A DNA stretch of 64,000 nucleotides from Cellulomonas sp. Root930 (GTDB lineage Bacteria > Actinomycetota > Actinomycetes > Actinomycetales > Cellulomonadaceae): positions 2,451,574-2,515,573 of the forward strand of contig LMJI01000001.1 of assembly GCA_001429255.1 (NCBI GenBank), written 5' to 3'. This document shows positions 44,597 through 52,790 of the stretch, one piece after another. A program made the translations under genes and the position numbers. The notes beneath the pieces are model-generated. The model was not told where the DNA came from and ran no database searches. It saw nothing but the letters and a program-made list of their open reading frames with translations. Position 1 is the first letter of the stretch. The number at the start of each line of letters is the position of its first letter.

Positions 44597-47500
44597 ATGT
44601 CAACGCAACTGGTCGTGCAGCCCCGATGTCGGAGTCTGCGACGACGCCCCGGCCGCCGTCGTGCGGTGCTCGCATCGTTCTCGCTCTCCGTCGTCGTCGC
44701 GGCCATGATCCTTCCGGCCGGTCCGAGCGGAGCGCTCGGAGGACCACCCGTCGTTCCCGCCGCGCTACCGTCGGGCCCCACGGACTCCACGACGGTCCCG
44801 CACTACTTCGGACCGTGGCCCAACTGGGCCAACAGCCCCTTCACCCTCCCGGCGGCAACCGTTGCCCTCACCGGTGACGGCACGGGTGCTGCGGCGACGG
44901 CCTCGGTCGACCCGGTCTCCGGCGGGATCTCCGCCGTCGAGGTGACCGCTCCCGGCAGCGGGTACACGGTCGCGCCCCAGGTCACCATCTCCGGCGGCGA
45001 CGGCACGGCGACCGCGGTGGCGACGATCGCGAGCACCGGCGCGGTGACCAGCTATGCGGTGGACGACCCCGGGGCGGGCTACTCCGGCTTCGCCGTGACG
45101 GTCTCGGACGGCGGAGGCACGGGTGCCGCTGCTACCGCCTCGGGCGGCGTGGACGCGGTCACCATCGCGGACGGCGGCGCCGGATACACGATGCCGACCG
45201 TCGAGTTCGACCTGCCCGCGCTGCCGGACGGCACGCAGGCGAAGGGGCACGTCCCGATGGTCGCCAACGGCGACACGGTCGACGGCATGGACGCCGCCGG
45301 AACCATCACCGCCGTCGTCGTCGACGAGGCGGGCTCGGGCTACACCAGCGCGCCCGGCGTGGCGATCCACAACGGGACGATCTTCGACCCGATCGCCGGG
45401 GCGACGCCCGCCCAGGTCGGATCCACGCTCGCCCTCGTCGCGGTGACGCCGGACCAGCTCGGCGCCGACTACACCAGCGCGCCCACCGTGGTGGTGAGCG
45501 ACCCCGTCGGCACGGGCTCGGGTGCAGCAGCGAGCGCACGGACGTCGATCGGTGCCGTCACCGGCATCGAGGTGACCCAGCCGGGCACCGGTTTTCTCAC
45601 GGTCGGCATGCGCAAGTTCCAGGATGCGCTCCCGCTCCCGTGCGACCCGGCCGGTGCAGGGTGCCCGTCCGACCCGTCGGCCAAGTTCCTGCCGGTCGCG
45701 GTCCCCGAGGCCAAGGCCTACGGTGCCCAGGAGGCCGACGAGTACGTCATCGGACTCGTGCAGTACCGGACGGTCTTCAACTCGGACCTGCCTCCGACGC
45801 TCGTGCGCGGCTACGTGCAGCTCGAGACGGCCGCCAACGCCGCCGTCAGCCAGCACGTCCCGCTGGCGAACGAGCTGCTGGACGGCACGTCCGCACCGGC
45901 TCTCGACGCCAACGGCCAGCAGTACCTCGCCGTGACGAGCCCGCAGTACCTCGGCCCGATCATCGCGGCCACCAAGGACCGTCCCGTGCGGATCGTCTTC
46001 CGCAACCTGCTCCCCACGGGCTCGGACGGTGACCTGTTCCTGCCGACCGACAGCAGCCTGATGGGCTCCGGAATGGGCCCGATGGCCATGGCGGCACCGG
46101 CTGACCAGGGCTCGGTCGTGGACGCGGTGCGCAACCCGGAGTGCACGCAGTTCCCCAAGCCGGACAGCTGCTTCGCCGACAACCGCGCCACCCTGCACCT
46201 GCACGGTGGCATCACGCCGTGGATCAGCGACGGCACCCCGCACCAGTGGATCACTCCTGCGCAGGAGTCGACCGGCTGGCCGCAGGGAGTGAGCGTCAGC
46301 GACGTGCCCGACATGGCCGGGGCCGGCTGCTCCGCCGCCGACGACGGCTGCCAGACCTTCTACTACACCAACCAGCAGAGTGCGCGGCTGATGTTCTACC
46401 ACGACCACGCGTGGGGCATCACCCGCCTCAACGTGTACGCCGGCGAGGCTGCGGGGTACATGATCACGGACCCGACCGAGCGTGCGCTGGTCGACGCGGG
46501 GACGATCCCCGGTGCCGGTGACACGCTCCCGCTCATCGTCCAGGACAAGACGTTCGTGCCCGGTGCCGAGCAGCTCGCGGCACAGGACCCGACGTGGGAC
46601 ACCGACCGGTGGGGCACCAAGGGCAGCTTCTGGTACCACCACGTCTACATGCCGGCGCAGAACCCCGGCGACCCGTCGGGCATGAGCGCCTACGGCCGCT
46701 GGATGTACGGCCCGTGGTTCTGGCCACCGGCCGCGGACACGACGTACGGACCGATCGCGAACCCGTACTACGACGCCACGTGCAACCTGGACGTCCCGTC
46801 GACGTGGCAGTACGACACGGACCCGTTCTGCGAGCCCGAGCTGATCCCCGGCACGCCGAACATCTCGGTGGGCATGGAGCAGTTCAACGACACGCCGCTG
46901 GTCAACGGCGTGGCGTACCCGACGGTCACGCTGGACCCGAAGACCTACCGGATGCGCGTCCTCAACGCGGCGAACGACCGGTTCTTCAACTTCCAGTGGT
47001 ACCGGGCCGACGCGGGGCAGGGTGATGGGACGACCGAGGTCGCCCTCGACCCGGCACTGCTCGCGGCGGCGCAGACGGACCCGACGGTGTTCCCGACGCC
47101 CGTGGAGGCCCGGAACAGCGCCGCGGGGCCGGACTGGGTGCAGATCGCCAGCGAGGGCGGCTTCCTGCCGGCCCCGACGGTGATCGACGGGCAGCAGCCG
47201 ACGACCTGGATCACCGACCCCACGCGCTTCGACGTCGGGAACGTGGACAAGCACTCGCTGCTCCTCGCACCTGCCGAGCGGGCGGACGTGATCGTGGACT
47301 TCTCGAAGTTCGCGGGTCAGACGCTCATCCTGTACAACGACGCTCCCGCCGCCTTCCCGGCACGTGTCCCGTCGTACGACTACTACACGGGAGCACCGGA
47401 CCTCAGCCCGGTCGGCGCTCCGGAGATCCTGCCCGGGTACGGGCCGAACACGCGCACGGTCATGCAGGTGAAGATCGCTGCGACCGCGCCCGCTCCGGCC

Positions 47501-49258
47501 TTCGACCTCGCCAAGCTCCAGGCGGCGTTCAAGCACAACGCCCAGGGCACCGGCGTGTTCGAGTCCGGCCAGCACCCGGTGATCGTCGGCCAGGCCGCGT
47601 ACAACAGCGCGTACGGGTCGTCGTTCGCCGCGAGCAGCAACTGCAACGCCAAGGGCTCGCCGCTGCAGAGGTGCGACGGCCTGGTCCGTATCAACGACAC
47701 GACGACCTTCGGGTTCAACACGCTGCGCGCGCAGGCGACGAAGTCGTCGGTCACGCTCCAGCCGAAGGCCATCCACGACGAGATGAACGCGACCACGTTC
47801 GACGAGTTCGGCCGCATGCAGGCCAACCTCGGCGTCGAGGCGCAGCCACCGACACCGGGGGCGCAGAACGTCACCCTGTATCCGTACGTCAATCCGGCGA
47901 CCGAGATCATCGACGGCACCGCGCTCCCGAGCGCGGACGTGAAGGTGACACCGGTGTCGTCGACGTCGGACGGGATGCAGATCTGGCGGTTCACGCACAA
48001 CGGCGTCGACACCCACCCGATCCACTTCCACCTGTACGACGTACAGGTGCTCAACAGGGTGACGTGGGACAACATCATCATCCCGCCTGATCCGAACGAG
48101 CTGGGGTGGAAGGACACCGTCCGGATCGCGCCGCTCGAGGACACGATCGTCGCGCTGCGGCCGATCATCCCGAAGGTGCCGTTCGAGGTGCCGAACTCGG
48201 TCCGGGCGCTCAACCCGATGATGCCGACTGGGTCCACCGCGATGTTCAACAACGTCGACGTCCAGGGCAACCCGACGACGCCGATCGCGAACAGGCTGGT
48301 GAACTTCGGGTGGGAGTACGTCTACCACTGCCACATCCTCAGCCACGAGGAGATGGACATGATGCGACCGGTCAGCCTCGCGCTCCCACCGATCGCACCG
48401 GACGTGCCGACGTTCACCACCACGGGCAACGGGAGCAACCGGCGGCTGGTGCTGACCTGGGCCGACAACTCGATCACCGAGACCGACTTCCAGATCCAGC
48501 GCAGCACGGACGGGACGACCTGGACGGCCGTCACCACCGTGTCCCAGCCGCTCGTGGGCAACACCCACGGCGTGCGCACGGCCACCGATCCGACGTCGTC
48601 GGCGACAGCGCCTGCGCTGTACCGGGTGGTCGCCCGCAACGCGGTCGGCTACGGCGGGCAGTTCCCGAGCCTGACCGTGCAGAGCACGTCCGCGTCGGCG
48701 GCCGTGAACGCACCGAGGGCCCCGACCGGGTTCGCGGCGACGCTCCAGGCCGGGCCGCGGGTGGCGCTGGCGTGGAGCGACGCGGCGACCAACGAGTCCG
48801 GGTACGTCGTGCAGCGGTCGACGAACGGGGGAGCCTGGTCGCAGATCGCGGCGCTCCCCGCGGGTGCGAGGAGCTACTCGGACACGGCGGTGACGCTCGG
48901 GTCCGCGTACTCCTATCGGGTGGGGGCCGTGAACATCGCGGGTACCGCCCTGAGCCCCACGCTCGATGTCACGGTCAGCGCGCCGGCTGCGCCGGCACCG
49001 ACCGCGAGCGCGGCCCGCGTCAGCAACACCCGTGAGCGGATCACGGTGACGTGGACCGACGTGGCGAGCGAGACCGGGTACACCGTGCAGTGGAGCTCCG
49101 ACGGCTCCACGGTGACCGGCTCGACGAACCGGCCGGCGGACGCGACCGCGTTCACCACCGGGAACCTGGCCATCCAGGCGTGGTCCGTCCGGGTGGGTGC
49201 GACCAACGTGCTCGGCACGACCTGGTCGGGCTGGGTGCCCGTCCCGGCCGCGCCCTGA
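44597..49258 (+). CDS. Giant secreted multicopper oxidase with GSGYT repeats and fibronectin type III domains
   Basis: 1553 aa. A basic N-terminus with a hydrophobic segment (about 24-42) is a signal peptide. Residues about 95-345 hold about six degenerate repeats of the type PGSGYTVAPQVTISGG. The copper oxidase core has all four ligand motifs: HLHGG near 533, FYHDHAWG near 601, THPIHFHLYDVQ near 1138 and YHCHILSHEEMDMM near 1243. Three fibronectin III-like modules (about 1265-1553) complete it. Large bacterial enzymes of this kind oxidise metals such as Mn(II) or other substrates; the substrate here is unknown. Confidence 0.88.
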   Translation: MSTQLVVQPRCRSLRRRPGRRRAVLASFSLSVVVAAMILPAGPSGALGGPPVVPAALPSGPTDSTTVPHYFGPWPNWANSPFTLPAATVALTGDGTGAAATASVDPVSGGISAVEVTAPGSGYTVAPQVTISGGDGTATAVATIASTGAVTSYAVDDPGAGYSGFAVTVSDGGGTGAAATASGGVDAVTIADGGAGYTMPTVEFDLPALPDGTQAKGHVPMVANGDTVDGMDAAGTITAVVVDEAGSGYTSAPGVAIHNGTIFDPIAGATPAQVGSTLALVAVTPDQLGADYTSAPTVVVSDPVGTGSGAAASARTSIGAVTGIEVTQPGTGFLTVGMRKFQDALPLPCDPAGAGCPSDPSAKFLPVAVPEAKAYGAQEADEYVIGLVQYRTVFNSDLPPTLVRGYVQLETAANAAVSQHVPLANELLDGTSAPALDANGQQYLAVTSPQYLGPIIAATKDRPVRIVFRNLLPTGSDGDLFLPTDSSLMGSGMGPMAMAAPADQGSVVDAVRNPECTQFPKPDSCFADNRATLHLHGGITPWISDGTPHQWITPAQESTGWPQGVSVSDVPDMAGAGCSAADDGCQTFYYTNQQSARLMFYHDHAWGITRLNVYAGEAAGYMITDPTERALVDAGTIPGAGDTLPLIVQDKTFVPGAEQLAAQDPTWDTDRWGTKGSFWYHHVYMPAQNPGDPSGMSAYGRWMYGPWFWPPAADTTYGPIANPYYDATCNLDVPSTWQYDTDPFCEPELIPGTPNISVGMEQFNDTPLVNGVAYPTVTLDPKTYRMRVLNAANDRFFNFQWYRADAGQGDGTTEVALDPALLAAAQTDPTVFPTPVEARNSAAGPDWVQIASEGGFLPAPTVIDGQQPTTWITDPTRFDVGNVDKHSLLLAPAERADVIVDFSKFAGQTLILYNDAPAAFPARVPSYDYYTGAPDLSPVGAPEILPGYGPNTRTVMQVKIAATAPAPAFDLAKLQAAFKHNAQGTGVFESGQHPVIVGQAAYNSAYGSSFAASSNCNAKGSPLQRCDGLVRINDTTTFGFNTLRAQATKSSVTLQPKAIHDEMNATTFDEFGRMQANLGVEAQPPTPGAQNVTLYPYVNPATEIIDGTALPSADVKVTPVSSTSDGMQIWRFTHNGVDTHPIHFHLYDVQVLNRVTWDNIIIPPDPNELGWKDTVRIAPLEDTIVALRPIIPKVPFEVPNSVRALNPMMPTGSTAMFNNVDVQGNPTTPIANRLVNFGWEYVYHCHILSHEEMDMMRPVSLALPPIAPDVPTFTTTGNGSNRRLVLTWADNSITETDFQIQRSTDGTTWTAVTTVSQPLVGNTHGVRTATDPTSSATAPALYRVVARNAVGYGGQFPSLTVQSTSASAAVNAPRAPTGFAATLQAGPRVALAWSDAATNESGYVVQRSTNGGAWSQIAALPAGARSYSDTAVTLGSAYSYRVGAVNIAGTALSPTLDVTVSAPAAPAPTASAARVSNTRERITVTWTDVASETGYTVQWSSDGSTVTGSTNRPADATAFTTGNLAIQAWSVRVGATNVLGTTWSGWVPVPAAP

Positions 49259-49276
49259 CGAGGCCGACCGAAGGAC

Positions 49277-49310
49277 GGTGCGGCCGCACGAGCACTCGTG
49301 CGGCCGCACC
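49277..49310. terminator. Bidirectional terminator after the multicopper oxidase
   Basis: GGTGCGGCCGCACGAG-CA-CTCGTGCGGCCGCACC, a perfect 16-bp inverted repeat between two convergent genes; it can serve both. Confidence 0.85.
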
Positions 49311-49336
49311 GCTGCGGGTGCGCGCGGCTACGGCGG

Positions 49337-49714
49337 TCAGGGGGTCGGGACGACGCGCAGGGTGACCTCGGCGGCGTCCGGGCCGACGATCGCGCCGACC
49401 GGTCCGGGGCCGTAGCGGTCGTACTTGGCGTGCAGCGCCGCGTCGAGGGCGGCGTGGGGCGCGTCGGCTCCGTCCTCGAACACGACGTCCTTCTCGACGG
49501 AGCGGATGCGCACCCGGCCGGTCCCGGACTCGGTGGCCCGACGGAACCAGCCGTTCTGCGGTCCGTGCGCCGAGCGGATGTAGAGGTCGTCGCCGGAGAC
49601 GGTGAACCAGATCGTCACGAACGGCCGCAGGCTCCCGTCCGGGCGTCGGGAGGCCACCTCGAGCTCGTCCACCCTCGCGATCGTGCTGAGCTCGTCCGCT
49701 GTCCAGCCGCTCAT
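49337..49714 (-). CDS. DUF2255-family protein
   Basis: 125 aa starting MSGWTADELSTIARVDELEV, with RPFVTIWFTVSGDDLYIRSAHG and GWFRRATESGTGRVRI. These are features of DUF2255, a small split-barrel family resembling flavin/F420-binding nitroreductase-like proteins. Function unproven. The ATG at 49714 overlaps the upstream cupin stop as ATGA, placing it last in a three-gene operon with the cupin and a zinc dehydrogenase. Confidence 0.75.
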   Translation of the reverse strand: MSGWTADELSTIARVDELEVASRRPDGSLRPFVTIWFTVSGDDLYIRSAHGPQNGWFRRATESGTGRVRIRSVEKDVVFEDGADAPHAALDAALHAKYDRYGPGPVGAIVGPDAAEVTLRVVPTP

Positions 49715-50118
49715 GCGCCCGTCCCTTCGTACTGTTCGGGGGTGACCTCGTCGGCCCACTCGGTGTCCGGGCCGGCCGAGCCGTCGCCGATCTCCCACAT
49801 GGCCAGATGGGTCATGAAGCGGTCGGGTGCGGCACCGTGCCAGTGCCACTCGCCCGGTGGTGTCCAGGCCGTCTGGCCCGGTCGCAGCTCGATGACGCGA
49901 CCGTCCCGGGTGCCCACCCGGGCGATGCCCTCGGTGACGTGCAAGGTCTGGCCGCGCACGTGACGGTGCCAGAACGTGTGCGCGCCGGGCGCGAACCGCA
50001 CGGCGTTCACGCGCAGCCGGGCGGGCTCGGGCGGCGCCCCGAGGACGTCGAACCAGACGTCACCGGTGAACCAGGCGTCGGGACCCTTCTGCGTCGGGGG
50101 CAGGGGAGTGAGCTCCAT
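49711..50118 (-). CDS. Cupin-domain protein
   Basis: 135 aa, one double-stranded beta-helix domain. Metal-binding histidines and glutamate lie in GAHTFWHRHVRGQTLHVTEG, and a second histidine cluster in GEWHWHGAAPDRF, so a bound metal ion is likely. The family includes carboxymuconolactone-decarboxylase-associated and other small-molecule enzymes; substrate unknown. The ATG at 50118 has AGGAGG upstream. Middle gene of the ADH-cupin-DUF2255 operon. Confidence 0.82.
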   Translation of the reverse strand: MELTPLPPTQKGPDAWFTGDVWFDVLGAPPEPARLRVNAVRFAPGAHTFWHRHVRGQTLHVTEGIARVGTRDGRVIELRPGQTAWTPPGEWHWHGAAPDRFMTHLAMWEIGDGSAGPDTEWADEVTPEQYEGTGA

Positions 50119-50153
50119 GTCGACCTCCTTCTCTGTTCGTCGTCCCTGCGCCC

Positions 50154-51176
50154 TCAGGGCTGCAGCAGGACCTTGATCGCTCGTCGCTCGTCCATCGCGC
50201 GGTAGGCCTCGGCCACCTCGGACAGGGGGAGCGTCAGGTCGAAGACCTTCCCGGGGTCGATCTGCCGGGACCACACCAGGTCGATGAGGTGGGGGAGGTA
50301 CGCACGGACGGGCGCTGGGCCACCCCGGCTGCCCTTGTTGGACCAGAAGATCTGCTCGGTCGGCAGGTCACCGTGCGGGACACCGACCAGGCCGATCATG
50401 CCGCCGGGTCGGGCGCACTCGACGGCCTGCAGGCGTGCCTCCTCGGTGCCGACGCACTCCAGCACGGCGTCCGCGCCGATGCCCTCGGTCAGCGCGCGGA
50501 CCTGGGCGAGCCCGTCCTCCCCGCGCTCGGCGACGATGTGCGTGGCACCGAACTCGGTGGCGACCTTCTGGCGGTCGGCGTGCCGGCTCATCGCGATGAT
50601 CGTCGTCGCCCCGAGCTGCGCCGCGGCCAGAACGCCGCTCAGCCCGACGGCGCCGTCGCCGACGACCACCACGCTCGTGCCCGGACCCACCCCGGCGGAC
50701 ACCGCGGCGTGCCAGCCGGTGGCCATCACGTCGGACAGGGCCAGCAGGCTCGGGACGAGGTCGGCGTCGGGCTGACCGGGCGTGGCGATCAGGGTGCCGT
50801 CGGCGTTCGGGATGCGGATCTTCTCGGCCTGGCAGCCGTCGAACCCGCCGCCGTGCTGGCAGGCGGAGTGCATGCCCTTGCGGCACACGGGGCAGGTGTT
50901 GTCACTGTGCAGGAACCCGCCGACGACGAAGTCGCCGGGCTTCACGGTGGTGACGGCGTCGCCGACCTGCTCGACGATCCCGACGTACTCGTGACCGATC
51001 GGCACGGGCGTGGCCACCTCGGCCAGCCCGCGGTACCGCCACAGGTCCGAGCCGCACACGCACGCGGCGACCGTGCGGATGACCGCGTCGGTGGGCTCGA
51101 CGATGGTCGGGTCGGGGCGCTCCTCGAAGCGCACGTCGTTCGGTCCGTAGATGATGGCTCCTCGCATGGAACCCAT
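50154..51176 (-). CDS. Zinc-dependent alcohol dehydrogenase (MDR family)
   Basis: 340 aa. The catalytic zinc site is CVCGSDLWRYRG and IGHEYVG. The structural lobe reads CPVCRKGMHSAC, with one fewer cysteine than the usual four, so that zinc may be weak or absent. The NAD(P) motif is VGDGAVGLSGVLAA. Two Met codons, MGSM, compete as starts at 51176 and 51167; neither has a strong binding site. It is divergent from a MarR regulator that probably controls it, in response to an electrophile, aromatic or oxidant (inferred). Confidence 0.85.
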   Translation of the reverse strand: MGSMRGAIIYGPNDVRFEERPDPTIVEPTDAVIRTVAACVCGSDLWRYRGLAEVATPVPIGHEYVGIVEQVGDAVTTVKPGDFVVGGFLHSDNTCPVCRKGMHSACQHGGGFDGCQAEKIRIPNADGTLIATPGQPDADLVPSLLALSDVMATGWHAAVSAGVGPGTSVVVVGDGAVGLSGVLAAAQLGATTIIAMSRHADRQKVATEFGATHIVAERGEDGLAQVRALTEGIGADAVLECVGTEEARLQAVECARPGGMIGLVGVPHGDLPTEQIFWSNKGSRGGPAPVRAYLPHLIDLVWSRQIDPGKVFDLTLPLSEVAEAYRAMDERRAIKVLLQP

Positions 51177-51264
51177 GGAACCTGGCTTCGCGGACGGCCG
51201 GGAGGGCCTGTCGGTACCCCCCTGCGTCCGGCCACCCCTCCGCGCCGCGTCTCCGGCGCCGGTG

Positions 51265-51279
51265 CTTCACCTGTAAAGT
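51265..51279. promoter_or_regulatory. marR promoter -10 overlapping an inverted repeat
   Basis: CTTCACCTGTAAAG (51265-51278) is an imperfect palindrome (five of seven pairs) and its right half contains the -10 TAAAGT (51274-51279), which ends 7 bases before the GTG start. This suits leaderless transcription with autorepression. Confidence 0.4.
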
Positions 51280-51286
51280 AGTCCGC

Positions 51287-51745
51287 GTGGACCTCGAGGG
51301 AGACGGCGCGCCGCTGAGCGAGCAGGAGCTGGCGTTCCTGCGCGCGCTCGCTCGGGCGCTCGTGTTCGTGCCGCGTGCCCTGGAGGCGGACCTCGGCCGC
51401 GAGCACGGGTTGTCGATGAGCGAGTACTTCGCGCTCATGTACCTGTCGGAGTCGCCGTCCGGTGGCCTGCGCATGGGCGATCTCGCCGCCCGGAGCGCGC
51501 TGAGCCTCGGTGGAGTCACGCGCGTGGTCAAGCTGCTCGAACGCAAGGGGCTCGTGGAACGCAGGCGAACGCCCGCCGACGGCCGCGGCCATGAGGCGGT
51601 GCTGACGGAGTCGGGTCGTCGCCGGTTGGACGCCGTCCAGCCGGCCCAGGTGGCCAGCGCGCGTCGGCGCGTCTTCGACAAGCTGCAGGGCGTGGACCTG
51701 CGCGAGGCGACAGCGATCGTGTCCGTCCTGAGCCAGGACGACTGA
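51287..51745 (+). CDS. MarR-family transcriptional regulator
   Basis: 152 aa with a winged helix-turn-helix (LRMGDLAARSALSLGGVTRV, then VKLLERKGLVERRRTPADGR) and helical dimerisation ends. It is divergent from the dehydrogenase-cupin-DUF2255 operon across about 110 bases, the classic MarR layout. The downstream unknown gene starts 14 bases after its stop and may be cotranscribed. Confidence 0.88.
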   Translation: MDLEGDGAPLSEQELAFLRALARALVFVPRALEADLGREHGLSMSEYFALMYLSESPSGGLRMGDLAARSALSLGGVTRVVKLLERKGLVERRRTPADGRGHEAVLTESGRRRLDAVQPAQVASARRRVFDKLQGVDLREATAIVSVLSQDD

Positions 51746-51759
51746 GGAGAGGACGGGCC

Positions 51760-52758
51760 GTGCCGGCGACCACCGCGGGGACCAGCGAGTACGACCGGTT
51801 CGGTCCGTGGATCGACGAGGTGCGCACGCGGGACGACGTGCCTCGGCTGTTCCGCGACGACCCCGTCGACGTCGCCGGCGCGCGCCTGGTCCTCAAGGTC
51901 CCGCGCAACATCGCCCGGCGCGACGCGACTCCGGACATGGACCTGTACGACCACCTGCTCGTCCTCGAGGCGGACGCGCTCACCGTGCTCAGCCGGCGGG
52001 GCGGACACCCGGACACCGTCGGAGGCTACGACCGGGTCCGCGTGCCGCTGGGACAGATCGTCGCCGTGCGGGACGTGGTGACGATGCTCGACGGCCGGCT
52101 CACGGTGAGCACCCCGGCCGGCGACCTGCTGTCGGTCCGCTACAACGGCTCCGCCCGGGCGACCGTCGCACGACTGGTCGGTGAGCTGCGCGGCGCCGCA
52201 GCCGATCGTCCGGCGAGCCCCGTGGGAGCGGCGCTGAGGGACGCGACCACGGCGCTCTCGACCCCGGTCCCGCCGTACGGCGTCGGCAAGGACGACCTCG
52301 CCCTGGTCAGCGACCTGCGCGAGGTCCTCCGCCGCCACCCGGACGTGACCGCCTGGAGCCTGCACGGCAGGACGGCCCTGACACCCACGCGAGGCGGAGC
52401 GCTCGCCCGCGCGCGGAACGCCCTCTCGCCGGCGACGCTGCACGGAGCGGTCCTCGCGGGTGACGCGACGGCCCTCGAGGTGCTGGGGCGTCACGACTGG
52501 GTGCTGCGCGGCCGCAGCCCGGTCCACTCGGCCTCGCGCACAGTGATCCCGTGGAGCGCGCCCGAGCACCTCACCGTCGCACCCCACCCGGACTACGAGC
52601 GCGCCACGCTCGTGAGGGTCAGCACGGGTGCCGCGGAGGTGCGGCTGGTGGTCCCGACCGGGTCCGCGGCCGAGCAGCTGTTCGCCGGAGCCGTGCAGCG
52701 CCTCGACCGGCCGCTCGAGGACCAGCCCGGCCCTGGGCCGGCGACGGGGACCAGATAG
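51760..52758 (+). CDS. Uncharacterised protein
   Basis: 332 aa, GTG start with GAGGAGAGG upstream. No signal peptide or membrane helix. The N-terminus reads SEYDRFGPWIDEVRTRDDVP and the first 170 residues look like a mixed beta-rich domain (VRVPLGQIVAVRDVVTMLDG; LTVSTPAGDLLSVRYNG), possibly PH-like. The second half may be a separate module. I do not recognise the family. It lies between a MarR gene and the second DosS-like kinase (convergent, 32 bases away). Confidence 0.7.
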   Translation: MPATTAGTSEYDRFGPWIDEVRTRDDVPRLFRDDPVDVAGARLVLKVPRNIARRDATPDMDLYDHLLVLEADALTVLSRRGGHPDTVGGYDRVRVPLGQIVAVRDVVTMLDGRLTVSTPAGDLLSVRYNGSARATVARLVGELRGAAADRPASPVGAALRDATTALSTPVPPYGVGKDDLALVSDLREVLRRHPDVTAWSLHGRTALTPTRGGALARARNALSPATLHGAVLAGDATALEVLGRHDWVLRGRSPVHSASRTVIPWSAPEHLTVAPHPDYERATLVRVSTGAAEVRLVVPTGSAAEQLFAGAVQRLDRPLEDQPGPGPATGTR

Positions 52759-52790
52759 GCGCGGATCGACCGAGGTCTCACCCGCCCCGG

